From positions 186,001 to 250,000 of the forward strand of contig JARGSG010000227.1 of NCBI GenBank assembly GCA_030374805.1: DNA of 64,000 nucleotides. Reading direction: 5' to 3'. Position 1 is the first letter of the stretch. The number at the start of each line of letters is the position of its first letter. Positions 10,902 to 19,564 of this stretch are shown one piece after another. Source of the DNA: Gracilaria gracilis. Lineage: Eukaryota > Rhodophyta > Florideophyceae > Gracilariales > Gracilariaceae. The notes under the pieces were generated by a model. It was not told the DNA's origin. It saw only the letters and a program-made list of their open reading frames with translations, and made no database searches. A program made the translations under genes and the position numbers.

Positions 10902-13900
10902 ATGTTGTCGTGCGGTGTATGCAGTAGAGCGTTCCCCAACCGTATTAACCTTCATCGTCACATTAAGAAATCCCACCCGCAGAAGCACTCTCGTCGAAAA
11001 CACGACAGACTGGACGACACACTGGCGTTAAACAGTGGTACAGCACACCATACACAGATCGAGACAGAAACAGTTGCCGTTATCGACAGCGACAGCAAGT
11101 TCGTCGATGAAGAGCCAGAAAATCAACAATATGACTTTGTATCAGGCCCCGCTGCGGATGGAAACCAAGCTATGGAAAATCCCCTAGGAGGTACGAGTAT
11201 ATCCAACTCTGTCTTCTCTTTCTTTGAAAGGTTTGAGGATGACTGCACAGCCCTATACGATACGACCTCACGACCTGATCCACCTTTTGATAACTTGCAT
11301 CCCGCTTGTCAAGCCTTCCTTCAGCACTGCACAACGAACCAATTGACTTCTAGTGAAATTGCGAGCGTATGGAATCTTGTCTCAATACTGGAGTCCTTCA
11401 ATCCAAAAGAGGCTCGTGTTGTTACTAAGCGGTTTCCAACATCTGCATACTGCAGTGCATACGTAAGCAAAGCGCGAAAAGCTGTTGTTCTGGACGAAGG
11501 GTGGTCTGCGGCACGGCTGAAAACTAAAATGGGTGAGAACAACACAGGTGTTCTGCGATCAACTCTTCAATTGCTCTTGAACGTAATCGAAACAGCAGGA
11601 GGGCTGGGTGCCGTACAACAATTTAAAGCAAGAGATAGAGACGGTACCAGAGTGTTCTCTTCTCCATGGGACTCCGAAATCATGCGATTGTATACCACAT
11701 CGAAGAACATGAACGCTCTTCTGGTCATGGTAGATATCTATTGTGATGGCAGAACACTTAGCAAATCCGGTTCGCAAAGCGCGAGCACATTGCGCGTCCG
11801 TTTCGGAAACATTAAAGGGTATTCCACGCAGTGGCATGACGTTGGAATTGCTCCATGTCTTGATATGAAGGGAAAGGAATGGTCCAACGCAGACATGAAG
11901 AAGGAAAGACTCCAATTGTTTCAACGATTTCTCTTCCTGGCGTTCAAAGACTTGATGCAAGCATCGTCTACTGGAATACCATTCGAAGACAAGATTATCG
12001 TCCCGAGAATAGGTATGATTGTAGCGGACCAACCACAGGAAAGAGCTTTCTATTGTTTGAAAAGTGCGCACAGTTTCGCAGATTGTAGCTTGTGCGAAAT
12101 GCCTTCTAGATCCAAGGGCGGGAACAACACCAATGTTCCTTCTGAAATTGGCGTTTGTAACCAAGTGGCGTCCGGATCGCAACGTGAGAGTGAAAGCCAC
12201 AAGGGAGAGCGGAGTATATTGGATATACAAATGAGTTCGTCTGATGCGAGAAAGAGAGATGTGTCAAAGACCGTAAGATATCAAATAGCACTCGCAGAGC
12301 ACGCCATAAGAGGGACAAGATTCGGCAGGGGAACACAGCAAAACGAAGAAGAGAGAAGAAAGATATCTGTCGCCCGCGAACACCTTGCTTCTGTGAGCGC
12401 TAACGACTTCCCCCCTGCCCTGGCGGCATTTCATGGACTGGGAACGACACCTTTCGCATTGTACGATTTGATCGGCTTCGACACATTACATGTGTTAGAC
12501 TTGGGCCCCATTCGATCGCTTTCGGACAGCGCAAGTGCAATTGTTGGAAATAGTCGCCATTGCCCGCTCTCATCTAACCAGGTTGCAATGATTGCCAACC
12601 AGAGAATCCTTGATGTCCCAAGATCATCAAGGCTTCCTAAAGTCTCCCCATTCGTTTCATTTCCCTCTGATAAGCAAGCAGGCATGTCCGGCAAGATCCG
12701 AAGAGACTTATGTCCCTTCCTTTGGTACGCCTTCATGGGTATTTCAGAATTCATTGTTCCCGATAACGACCCTGTTGTTCAAACATCATTGCAGTTAACC
12801 AACTTTCACCGACAATTACTGGGCGCGAACATGAATTCAACGGAAAAGCAAAGGACAAAGGACGAAATAAGAGCGCTGCAGTCTGCAGGTTTCAAGCTGG
12901 GTCGAATGCTCTGCACAGAACTCGGAATGCAACCAAACACGAAAATTCATCGCATGATGCGTCATGTTCAGGACCATTTCCTCAACTTCGGTTGTATCCG
13001 CAGGGGCGCCACTGACACTAATGAATCAATGCATAAGGTGACAAAGTCAGCTTACAACGCCACAAATCACAATCGCCAACAGATCGCCCCACAGTTACTA
13101 GCAGCCAGAGCATTAATTGAAAAACAAAGTGCAACTGAACCTGATGCTTCACGTTCAATGTTACTGTTGACTCGCAGACCTCTTGTATCAACCACATATT
13201 TGACAGAGAACACCGACGCTGAAAACCTGGCTTTCATGTCCACCACCACGAACGTTGAAAACAGTGCAGTGCAGAGAAGTGATTCCCGTTTCATCAAGTT
13301 CGTTCTCCTTGCACATTGTATGGTGCAAAAGTCCGCATCATACGAAGAAGCTGATCATATCGTTGCACACATGCGACATACCGTCAGTCATAGAAATGTC
13401 TGGGAGAGAACAACAGAAGTGAAAGCACGGACCGTCTTCGAATGGGCCAATGAAGAACAACAGTTCACCTATAAAGAGACCCTTTCAACATCATCTTCCA
13501 ATAGTGGAAACGCGAGGCGGGATGCAATATACTATGAAACTGCGAACACCGTTGTTGCAGGAATGATCCAAGCGATCTTTTCGTTCAGAGAAGACAAGCG
13601 GCGTAAAATATGTATCGTGCGCCGCCTTGAGGAAACTGATCCTGAGGATGGGAACCGCAAAATTGTAACATATTACGGACACAAGAGGTTTAAGTACGCT
13701 CTCAACCAACAAGACCACGAGAAAACCGACATAATTGAGGCCAGAAAGATCCATAAACCGATAATTTTGGTGCCCGATCCGTGGTGGGTTTCAAGAACAT
13801 TTGGTGTTCGGACAAGAATGAACGCACTTCCGGATACAAGGGCATGTCGACAACATGCTCGATTCTTTGACGTTGTGACGTTTCCATTCACAACGTTTGC

Positions 13901-13916
13901 GGAATCCGAAATATGA
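10902..13916 (+). CDS. large C2H2 zinc-finger protein, transposase-like
   Basis: 1004 residues from the first in-frame ATG (the frame opens 42 bases earlier at a GTG). It starts with a C2H2 finger: C4, C7, H20, H25 in MLSCGVCSRAFPNRINLHRH. The middle contains VADQPQERAFYCLKS followed by SLCEMPS, resembling the aspartate/zinc-ribbon segment of CACTA/Plavaka-type transposases, then IGFDTLHVLDLGPIR. Near 710-740 CIRRGATDTNESMHKVTK resembles a NES-H-K motif I associate with large uncharacterised repeat-borne proteins. No intron or break is seen in 3 kb. I infer a DNA-transposon protein, but the superfamily is not certain and no terminal repeats were found. Confidence 0.5.
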   Translation: MLSCGVCSRAFPNRINLHRHIKKSHPQKHSRRKHDRLDDTLALNSGTAHHTQIETETVAVIDSDSKFVDEEPENQQYDFVSGPAADGNQAMENPLGGTSISNSVFSFFERFEDDCTALYDTTSRPDPPFDNLHPACQAFLQHCTTNQLTSSEIASVWNLVSILESFNPKEARVVTKRFPTSAYCSAYVSKARKAVVLDEGWSAARLKTKMGENNTGVLRSTLQLLLNVIETAGGLGAVQQFKARDRDGTRVFSSPWDSEIMRLYTTSKNMNALLVMVDIYCDGRTLSKSGSQSASTLRVRFGNIKGYSTQWHDVGIAPCLDMKGKEWSNADMKKERLQLFQRFLFLAFKDLMQASSTGIPFEDKIIVPRIGMIVADQPQERAFYCLKSAHSFADCSLCEMPSRSKGGNNTNVPSEIGVCNQVASGSQRESESHKGERSILDIQMSSSDARKRDVSKTVRYQIALAEHAIRGTRFGRGTQQNEEERRKISVAREHLASVSANDFPPALAAFHGLGTTPFALYDLIGFDTLHVLDLGPIRSLSDSASAIVGNSRHCPLSSNQVAMIANQRILDVPRSSRLPKVSPFVSFPSDKQAGMSGKIRRDLCPFLWYAFMGISEFIVPDNDPVVQTSLQLTNFHRQLLGANMNSTEKQRTKDEIRALQSAGFKLGRMLCTELGMQPNTKIHRMMRHVQDHFLNFGCIRRGATDTNESMHKVTKSAYNATNHNRQQIAPQLLAARALIEKQSATEPDASRSMLLLTRRPLVSTTYLTENTDAENLAFMSTTTNVENSAVQRSDSRFIKFVLLAHCMVQKSASYEEADHIVAHMRHTVSHRNVWERTTEVKARTVFEWANEEQQFTYKETLSTSSSNSGNARRDAIYYETANTVVAGMIQAIFSFREDKRRKICIVRRLEETDPEDGNRKIVTYYGHKRFKYALNQQDHEKTDIIEARKIHKPIILVPDPWWVSRTFGVRTRMNALPDTRACRQHARFFDVVTFPFTTFAESEI

Positions 13917-14865
13917 GCACGTAACTCTTTGAAAGTAGCTCTCCTGCCATACGAGGTAAACTATTTGTTGTCTGTCCACTGTTTCATAATCGCCAGTAAT
14001 TAGTTTCACAATACTCTCGGTTTATGCCCGTGTTGTGCTTGACCGGTTTGGCAGATCTGGCCGTTTTCGGAAGCGGTAGGTGGTGTCAATTCGGCGAAGC
14101 GCGCGGTGCGGATGATCGCTTCTCAACCAGAGCGTTTTATGGGTCGGTATGACTGGAGTAGTGGAGACTACAGGAAAACATGCGATGGACTCAGTTGTGG
14201 CAAACAAGAAGCGAAGTTGGCTGTCCCCAAGCACAGACATAAAAAGAATCGGTACCTACACTAGATCTCACACCACGATGAAAACGAAAGGATAACAGGA
14301 ACTCATGTGCTGCTTTCCAGCAACAAAGCACAAGACGGGATGCTGGGGCTTTAGGACGAAGAGAAGAGCAACAGACAGGGTCTTCATGGTCCTAGACGAT
14401 ACATCCCAGTAGAAGAACTGGAATCCTCTCCGAGCGCGCACCGTCCCGGCATTGGCAGAGCGCACTGCATGCGGCATACAGGCTTTAAAGTCCATTACGT
14501 TACAGCGGTGTTAAAATCGCGGTTACCCTTCTAGTTAACCGCCACGCGTGGTGTGCAGCCAGCAGAAAGCCTATAAACCAAGCCAAGAACACGCGATTAA
14601 TGTTATCATTCCTTCGCAGTTTTTCTGCCAGCTGCAGAGAAGAAGTAAGGAGCAACAGCACAAATAGTGAACGCGTTGTTCGTTTTCCTGACTTTGTGTC
14701 GGTAGTAAGCCCGATTTGTGCTTGTTTCGCAAGGGTGTTCTCCGACTTAGGGCCACTAGCTCCTAGGGATACTGCGCATATTCTCGAGAGCGCGAGAGAA
14801 TTGTGGGCGACGAAAGTATGGTGGTGGCAGTGCGGCGAGGGAGAGAATGGCGGGTTCCGATAGAG

Positions 14866-14902
14866 ATTTGGGTCGTGCCGCGCTGCGCGGCACGACCCAA
14901 AT
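14866..14902. repeat. 37-base near-perfect palindrome (18-bp arms, 1-base loop)
   Basis: ATTTGGGTCGTGCCGCGC is followed by a single T and then its exact reverse complement. As RNA or single-stranded DNA it would form a very stable hairpin. No T-run follows, and the flanking genes are not close, so a terminator role is unlikely. It could be a small foldback insertion. Confidence 0.75.
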
Positions 14903-14984
14903 TGATTGTGAGAGGAGTGGAGAAATCGACTTGAGAAAATTTCGATAACGGATATTTATGTTGTCACTCCGTGGAGGTCTGTGT

Positions 14985-15090
14985 CATCAGTGGCACCGCA
15001 CCATTGGCGCATGCCATTTGAGCGCGGCACGTTCTCTGCACCAATGGCACACAGCCGCTGTGCCGTGGGTTAAGTCAGGCGCCACTGATG
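14985..15090. repeat. inverted repeat CATCAGTGGC / GCCACTGATG
   Basis: CATCAGTGGC at 14985-14994 is matched by GCCACTGATG at 15081-15090. Inside, CCATTGG (15001) and CCAATGG (15041) form an inner pair. The CATCAGTG/CACTGATG words also occur in the hairpins at 49.9 and 50.9 kb, hinting at a related repeat family. Confidence 0.4.
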
Positions 15091-15737
15091 ATGGCTACAC
15101 GCGTGTGTACAACTACGCGGAGCTGGAACTTCTACCAAGGGTAGCATAGAACCCGATGAAATACTAAACAAAGTTAAAGAGTAAATGCGTGCGGTTGCTC
15201 TACGCGAACGTAACTACGGATTGCCACTGGCTTTGCATATGTCTTCACCTTACCGTCATAATATAGGATTATTTGGACATATAACCCCAAGTAGAGGGGT
15301 CTCTCTTTTGTCAGCTGACATGCTTCGGGTAATAACTCCCTTATGCTGAGCTTTGTATTGATGATTCATCAAACCTTGAAGCATCCCAGTGGTATGTAAG
15401 GTCAGGGTTTTGCGAACGTTAGCCTTACCTCTTGAGCGGCTATCTATGCTGTTATGAGACATATACATTTACGTGTGCTTGCAACATTGGTAAGTTTTTC
15501 TTACGTGACTGAGCACAGGCTGTCAGGCTGTACACGTACACGAAAGTGACCGATGTGTGTGATAACGGGGGTTTCCATCACCAACGTGATCCATCAACAA
15601 GGCCGAGAGGAAGTCGATGCTCCAGGGAAGAACCTCAAGGTTACCTTGTATTTACTTGCACCATTTCATTCACCTTTCCGCCTGAGCTCCTCAGCTTCAA
15701 TCTAAGAAAACTGCATTCACTGGAACTCAGATTTCCC

Positions 15738-17090
15738 ATGCGTAGTATTCTTTTCGTTTCTCTACGAACTCCTTTGCTTTCTTTGCGCTCTTCTGTTCAG
15801 CGGCATTCGAAGTCAGCACTCTTTGTATTCAAACGGAGCATGTCTCAAACTCCACGCCGAAGTGCCCGTCTTTGCCTTCGAGATGGGCCTGCAAAGGCAG
15901 CGTCTCACCCTGACAAGGAAAGGAAACCATCGAAACCAAGCACCAGAAAGGTGGCACAACCAGATGTGGAAGAGAAGCTGGAAAATAGCAGCACCAGTGG
16001 AATCAGAGCCTCAGCCAAAGGATCAGCAACATCTGAACCACAGAGCGAGGGTAACGGTCGTGGTAAGAGGCGTAGTAGAACGAAGTCGGAATCGAAGAGT
16101 GCTAATCCCACTGCCGCGAAACGAAAGAAAAGAGTTAAAGTCGCCGATTCCAACATCGACGATAATGGAAAGGCTAATTCTGTGGACACTCTTCCCAAAT
16201 CTATATATCCTGAAGATCATACAAACAGGTCTTACGAAATTCCTTCTGGAATCTTGCGTGTGGTTACCTGGAACGTTGCATCCTTTAGAACCGTGTTCAA
16301 GTCAGGAGCCTTTCAATCGTATCTGGAAAAGGAAAATCCACATATTCTATGCCTTCAAGAAACAAAGATGAGTGACGAAGCCACGAGTGGAATCCCTACA
16401 ATTGATGGGTATGACATACACTGGAATCACTCTAGGGCGAAGAAGGGCTATTATGGGGTCGCGATGTTCATTAATAACAACATCAATTCCCTGAAATTGA
16501 AACTGGACAGAGTGGAGCACGGGATGGGAGACGAGGTTGCCGATGCCGAAGGTAGAGTACTGTCATTATATTTCAGTAACGGTCTAGCAATCGTCAACTC
16601 GTACGTTCCAAACTCAGGCGGGAAGCTGATGCGTCTTGACTACAGAACCGCTACTTTCGAGCCCAAGATGAGGCACTTTCTTAACCAAAAGGCGGAGAAC
16701 TGGAATGTTTTATATTGCGGTGACTTGAATGTTGCTCATGAGGAGATTGACATCCACGATAGCAAAGGCAATAAGAAAAGTGCTGGGCATACTCCAGAGG
16801 AAAGAACAGAATTCGGCCGTTTACTCAACAGTGGGACAGGTTGGGTGGACTGCTGGAGAAAACTCTACACAGACTACCCGGGATATACTTACTACTCCCG
16901 AAGGTTCGGAACCCGCCTGAAGGAGGCTGGGAAAGGCTGGCGTTTAGACTATCACCTTGTTGACACCAAAACATTCGAGCTTGGGGCCCTAAGTGACTGC
17001 TTCGTGCGCCCCAATGTAGAAGGCAGTGATCATTACCCCCTTATTCTAGATTACCGAATATCTGGCAACTCGAACAAGTCCGGTAGTTGA
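15738..17090 (+). CDS. AP endonuclease, ExoIII/APE1 family, with long N-terminal extension
   Basis: Base-excision-repair enzyme that nicks 5' of abasic sites. The frame opens at a GTG (15546), but the first ATG is 15738 (450 residues); a second candidate is 15840 (MSQTPRRSARL). The first start adds a Ser/Arg/Leu-rich, acid-poor leader (MRSILFVSLRTPLLSLRSSV) that looks like an organelle presequence, so two starts could give organellar and nuclear forms (inference). Residues 50-150 are Lys/Arg/Ser-rich, like the N-tails of nuclear APE proteins. The catalytic core has E208 (LQETK), D329 and N331 (GDLNVAHEE), and H432 (SDHYP). WNVASFR and GWRLDYHLV are family signatures. Intronless and intact. 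Confidence 0.95.
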   Translation: MRSILFVSLRTPLLSLRSSVQRHSKSALFVFKRSMSQTPRRSARLCLRDGPAKAASHPDKERKPSKPSTRKVAQPDVEEKLENSSTSGIRASAKGSATSEPQSEGNGRGKRRSRTKSESKSANPTAAKRKKRVKVADSNIDDNGKANSVDTLPKSIYPEDHTNRSYEIPSGILRVVTWNVASFRTVFKSGAFQSYLEKENPHILCLQETKMSDEATSGIPTIDGYDIHWNHSRAKKGYYGVAMFINNNINSLKLKLDRVEHGMGDEVADAEGRVLSLYFSNGLAIVNSYVPNSGGKLMRLDYRTATFEPKMRHFLNQKAENWNVLYCGDLNVAHEEIDIHDSKGNKKSAGHTPEERTEFGRLLNSGTGWVDCWRKLYTDYPGYTYYSRRFGTRLKEAGKGWRLDYHLVDTKTFELGALSDCFVRPNVEGSDHYPLILDYRISGNSNKSGS

Positions 17091-18034
17091 ATGACAAACA
17101 CCATAAGCTAGCAAAGAGCATTAGATTAATTCTCAGGCTGAGGAGGTCTTTATCGGTTTAAGTGTGCCTGGTAATAAGAGAGCTAAGGTTCGCTCCAAGG
17201 TACATGAGTTAATCTGATCAGTTCTATACCGTACTTCTTCATCCACTTCCTGTTCCTGTCTACTGTTTCCTCAATGCTTCAGCGTCCAAACTGTATTGCT
17301 AATACATCTGAGGAAAAGGGTAGACATTGTGGTAATAACACAAAATCATAGCCGCACAGAGAAACACATGGCAGGTCAGGTCAAATTGAAGGATACTCAG
17401 GGCGTTCAATAGTTGAAGCATTCATTTAGAGGGAGGTAGTGTTTAAGAAGAGCTCATGAACGCAGCTGAAGAGAATCACCTCAAGATATTTTGCCTCTCG
17501 TTTTCTCTCCTGTTCTGTCGTTTCTTTACATCGACGTTTACAATCCAGTAATAGATTATGAATTTCGTTCTTCCACACCTGAAGATGCAGTTGTTGCTCT
17601 TATATGCATGCAGTATCGAGTGAAAGAGTTCTCTTTCTCTATCTCTCCTCCAAGATTACACTGGCCTAATTAACACAAGGTGTGGACCTTTTGTGTTCAA
17701 AGCAGCGTTCTCTCAATAGTTAGGCCAACACTCTATTAGAGCATTTTCTCATCGCTCATGTACATGAAGACTGTGGCGTTCCCAAAAAGAGAGAAGCATC
17801 GTTTTCCTTGGTGCCATTCACTTTGGCGTCAGTTCAGGGAAGCTTTCGAGGCGACAGCAAAGATACAAATATACGTATGCATGTTTGGCATTGTTTCCAC
17901 AAAGAGGTAGTCAAAGCCAAGGGATTTGACCAAGCCAAGATCTCAATTACTTTGCTCAGGCTTTTGATGATGTTCGTTCTGAAAGTTGGTTCTGAAACTA
18001 GAATTGGTCCGTTTCATGGATATTTTCTCACCCT
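17091..18034. other. intergenic, no gene recognised
   Basis: About 0.9 kb of AT-richer sequence with only short unconserved frames. It separates the AP endonuclease 3' end from the small minus-strand ORF at 18035. Confidence 0.5.
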
Positions 18035-18205
18035 CTAGTCAAGAAAGGGGTCATTGTCAAAACTCCATCTCATAGCAACGAAAAACGCCTGCAGTACATC
18101 GTATATAAATCTGAATGGGTTCGGAATCTTGAATGGAAGAGCAACTTTGTTCTCCTGCTCATTTTGTTGAGAATCATTCAAAGCTCTGGAGCTGTTGTTC
18201 CCCAT
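18035..18205 (-). CDS. possible 56-residue protein with N-myristoylation-like start
   Basis: From the ATG at 18205 the product begins MGNNSSRALND, matching the N-myristoylation pattern (Gly2, Ser6). It ends NPFRFIYDVLQAFFVAMRWSFDNDPFLD, an amphipathic or hydrophobic helix followed by an acidic tail. The frame stays open upstream to 18331, but that part looks non-coding. No homologue is recognised. The size is small enough that a chance ORF is quite possible; the composition of the last 30 residues is the only real argument for coding. Confidence 0.3.
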   Translation of the reverse strand: MGNNSSRALNDSQQNEQENKVALPFKIPNPFRFIYDVLQAFFVAMRWSFDNDPFLD

Positions 18206-18730
18206 GTTCTCAGAGGAAGGTGTAATGAATAGCCTAAAGCCAAGAAACAATAGCGACTGAAATTGGCGAAGATGTGTTGGGAATGTGTCCGCAGCGTGTC
18301 CTTCTGTGATGGTCAAAGCGCTGAAATGCACGTTCTAGATACAAGTTTGTGTCTTTTCGCTGTCTTGGAAACGGAATGAATTGTTGGAGAGGGCGGGAGA
18401 GACTGGCGCTGTTCAGGTCATCCACACGTGAGCAAGAGATGGTTGTGTGGTGTACTTGGAAAACAATAGGGGATCAAATTCAATTTGTCAAAGCTGAATA
18501 ATATTATTTTCTCTGGTTTACAAAATTCGATTGATCAAGAAATGGGAGATAGTAGCGGCCCCGATAGTGGCAGCTCCGAGGTTGATTTGCTCATCACAGG
18601 GCATCCAGGCCTCATCCTGTGCGCTGGTATCCATCCCCAATTCCTCGATCGCACTGGGGAGAATTGGAACCAAAGACTTGAAAGGAATACTAATCCACAG
18701 CGACGAAGACTTCTGTCATTGTCATTCTGG

Positions 18731-19513
18731 ATGTCGCTCTCCCCAATGACAGCGTTTGTTCCGACGCTTCCGATTTTTCATCCCCAGCAAAGCATCCCAA
18801 AAACAAAACACATCCCAACCAAAACATCTGCTTTGCGTCATCGTCAACGACCTTCAATTGCGCCATGGTTCGTTTGCGTGCAACAGAAAGACGCACCACG
18901 TCCTAAATCTGGGGTGTCGGACATGAAACAAAAGCTTTTCACAAAGCTACAAAGCTTGGACCGGGGACTGGACATTGACCCAGACGCCGAGACAATGACT
19001 GCGGAAGAAGCTGACGTAGAGGAAGCAATCGAAGTGCTTGAGGACAATTACCCACCACAGTTACCAACAAGAGACCAGAGACTGTCTGGGCGATGGCGTC
19101 TAGCATATACATCCAGCGCCATCACTCGATACTTTGGCGGCGTCACGGGTCTTCAGCGCTTACTGCCGAACGCCACCGTCGGTGACATTACTCAAACTAT
19201 TGACATGGAAGATGGAACGAGTACCTTCGAGGAGCATGTAACGTTCGAACTTCCCGTCATAGGAAACGAAGTTTCTTTGGATGTTCTAGTACAAGGACGA
19301 CTAAGAGCGACAAATGAAGAGCGTCAAATCTGGGAGCCGGAAAATGTGAAGTGTGGTTTCCTCAGCTGGTTCGCAGATAGCTGGAAAACCTTTCGCGCTT
19401 TTCAGATTGCTGACATTACGTATCTCGATGACGACTTACGCGTAACACGGGGCCAAACAGGAAGCGTGGCCGTTTTCCGGAAAACAGCAGAGAACAATCA
19501 GGAAGACACATAG
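18731..19513 (+). CDS. plastid-lipid-associated protein (PAP/fibrillin domain)
   Basis: 260 residues from ATG 18731; the frame is open further upstream (ATG 18542), but the part before 18731 does not look like the family. The N-terminus (MSLSPMTAFVPTLPIFHPQQ) is Ser/Thr/Pro-rich and acid-poor, as expected of a plastid transit peptide. The mature part starts MKQKLFTKLQSLDRGLDIDPD. LSGRWRLAYTSSAITRYFGG is the fibrillin signature, and the C-terminus has LRVTRGQTGSVAVFRK, matching the conserved R-G end of the lipocalin-like fold. Such proteins bind lipids or quinones at thylakoids and plastoglobules. This gene is the strongest evidence that the organism has a plastid. It converges on the PPR gene, 51 bases away. 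Confidence 0.9.
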   Translation: MSLSPMTAFVPTLPIFHPQQSIPKTKHIPTKTSALRHRQRPSIAPWFVCVQQKDAPRPKSGVSDMKQKLFTKLQSLDRGLDIDPDAETMTAEEADVEEAIEVLEDNYPPQLPTRDQRLSGRWRLAYTSSAITRYFGGVTGLQRLLPNATVGDITQTIDMEDGTSTFEEHVTFELPVIGNEVSLDVLVQGRLRATNEERQIWEPENVKCGFLSWFADSWKTFRAFQIADITYLDDDLRVTRGQTGSVAVFRKTAENNQEDT

Positions 19514-19564
19514 TGCAGAATTCATTTGATAAACCACACAACTTTCTCTTCTGCAGGAAGAGCC

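Larger units (their letters stand above)
13917..15737. other. intergenic stretch with palindromes, no gene recognised
   Basis: About 1.8 kb between the C2H2 protein and the AP endonuclease start. Short open frames on both strands lack recognisable domains. It contains the 37-base palindrome at 14866-14902 and a looser inverted repeat at 14985-15090. Confidence 0.5.
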
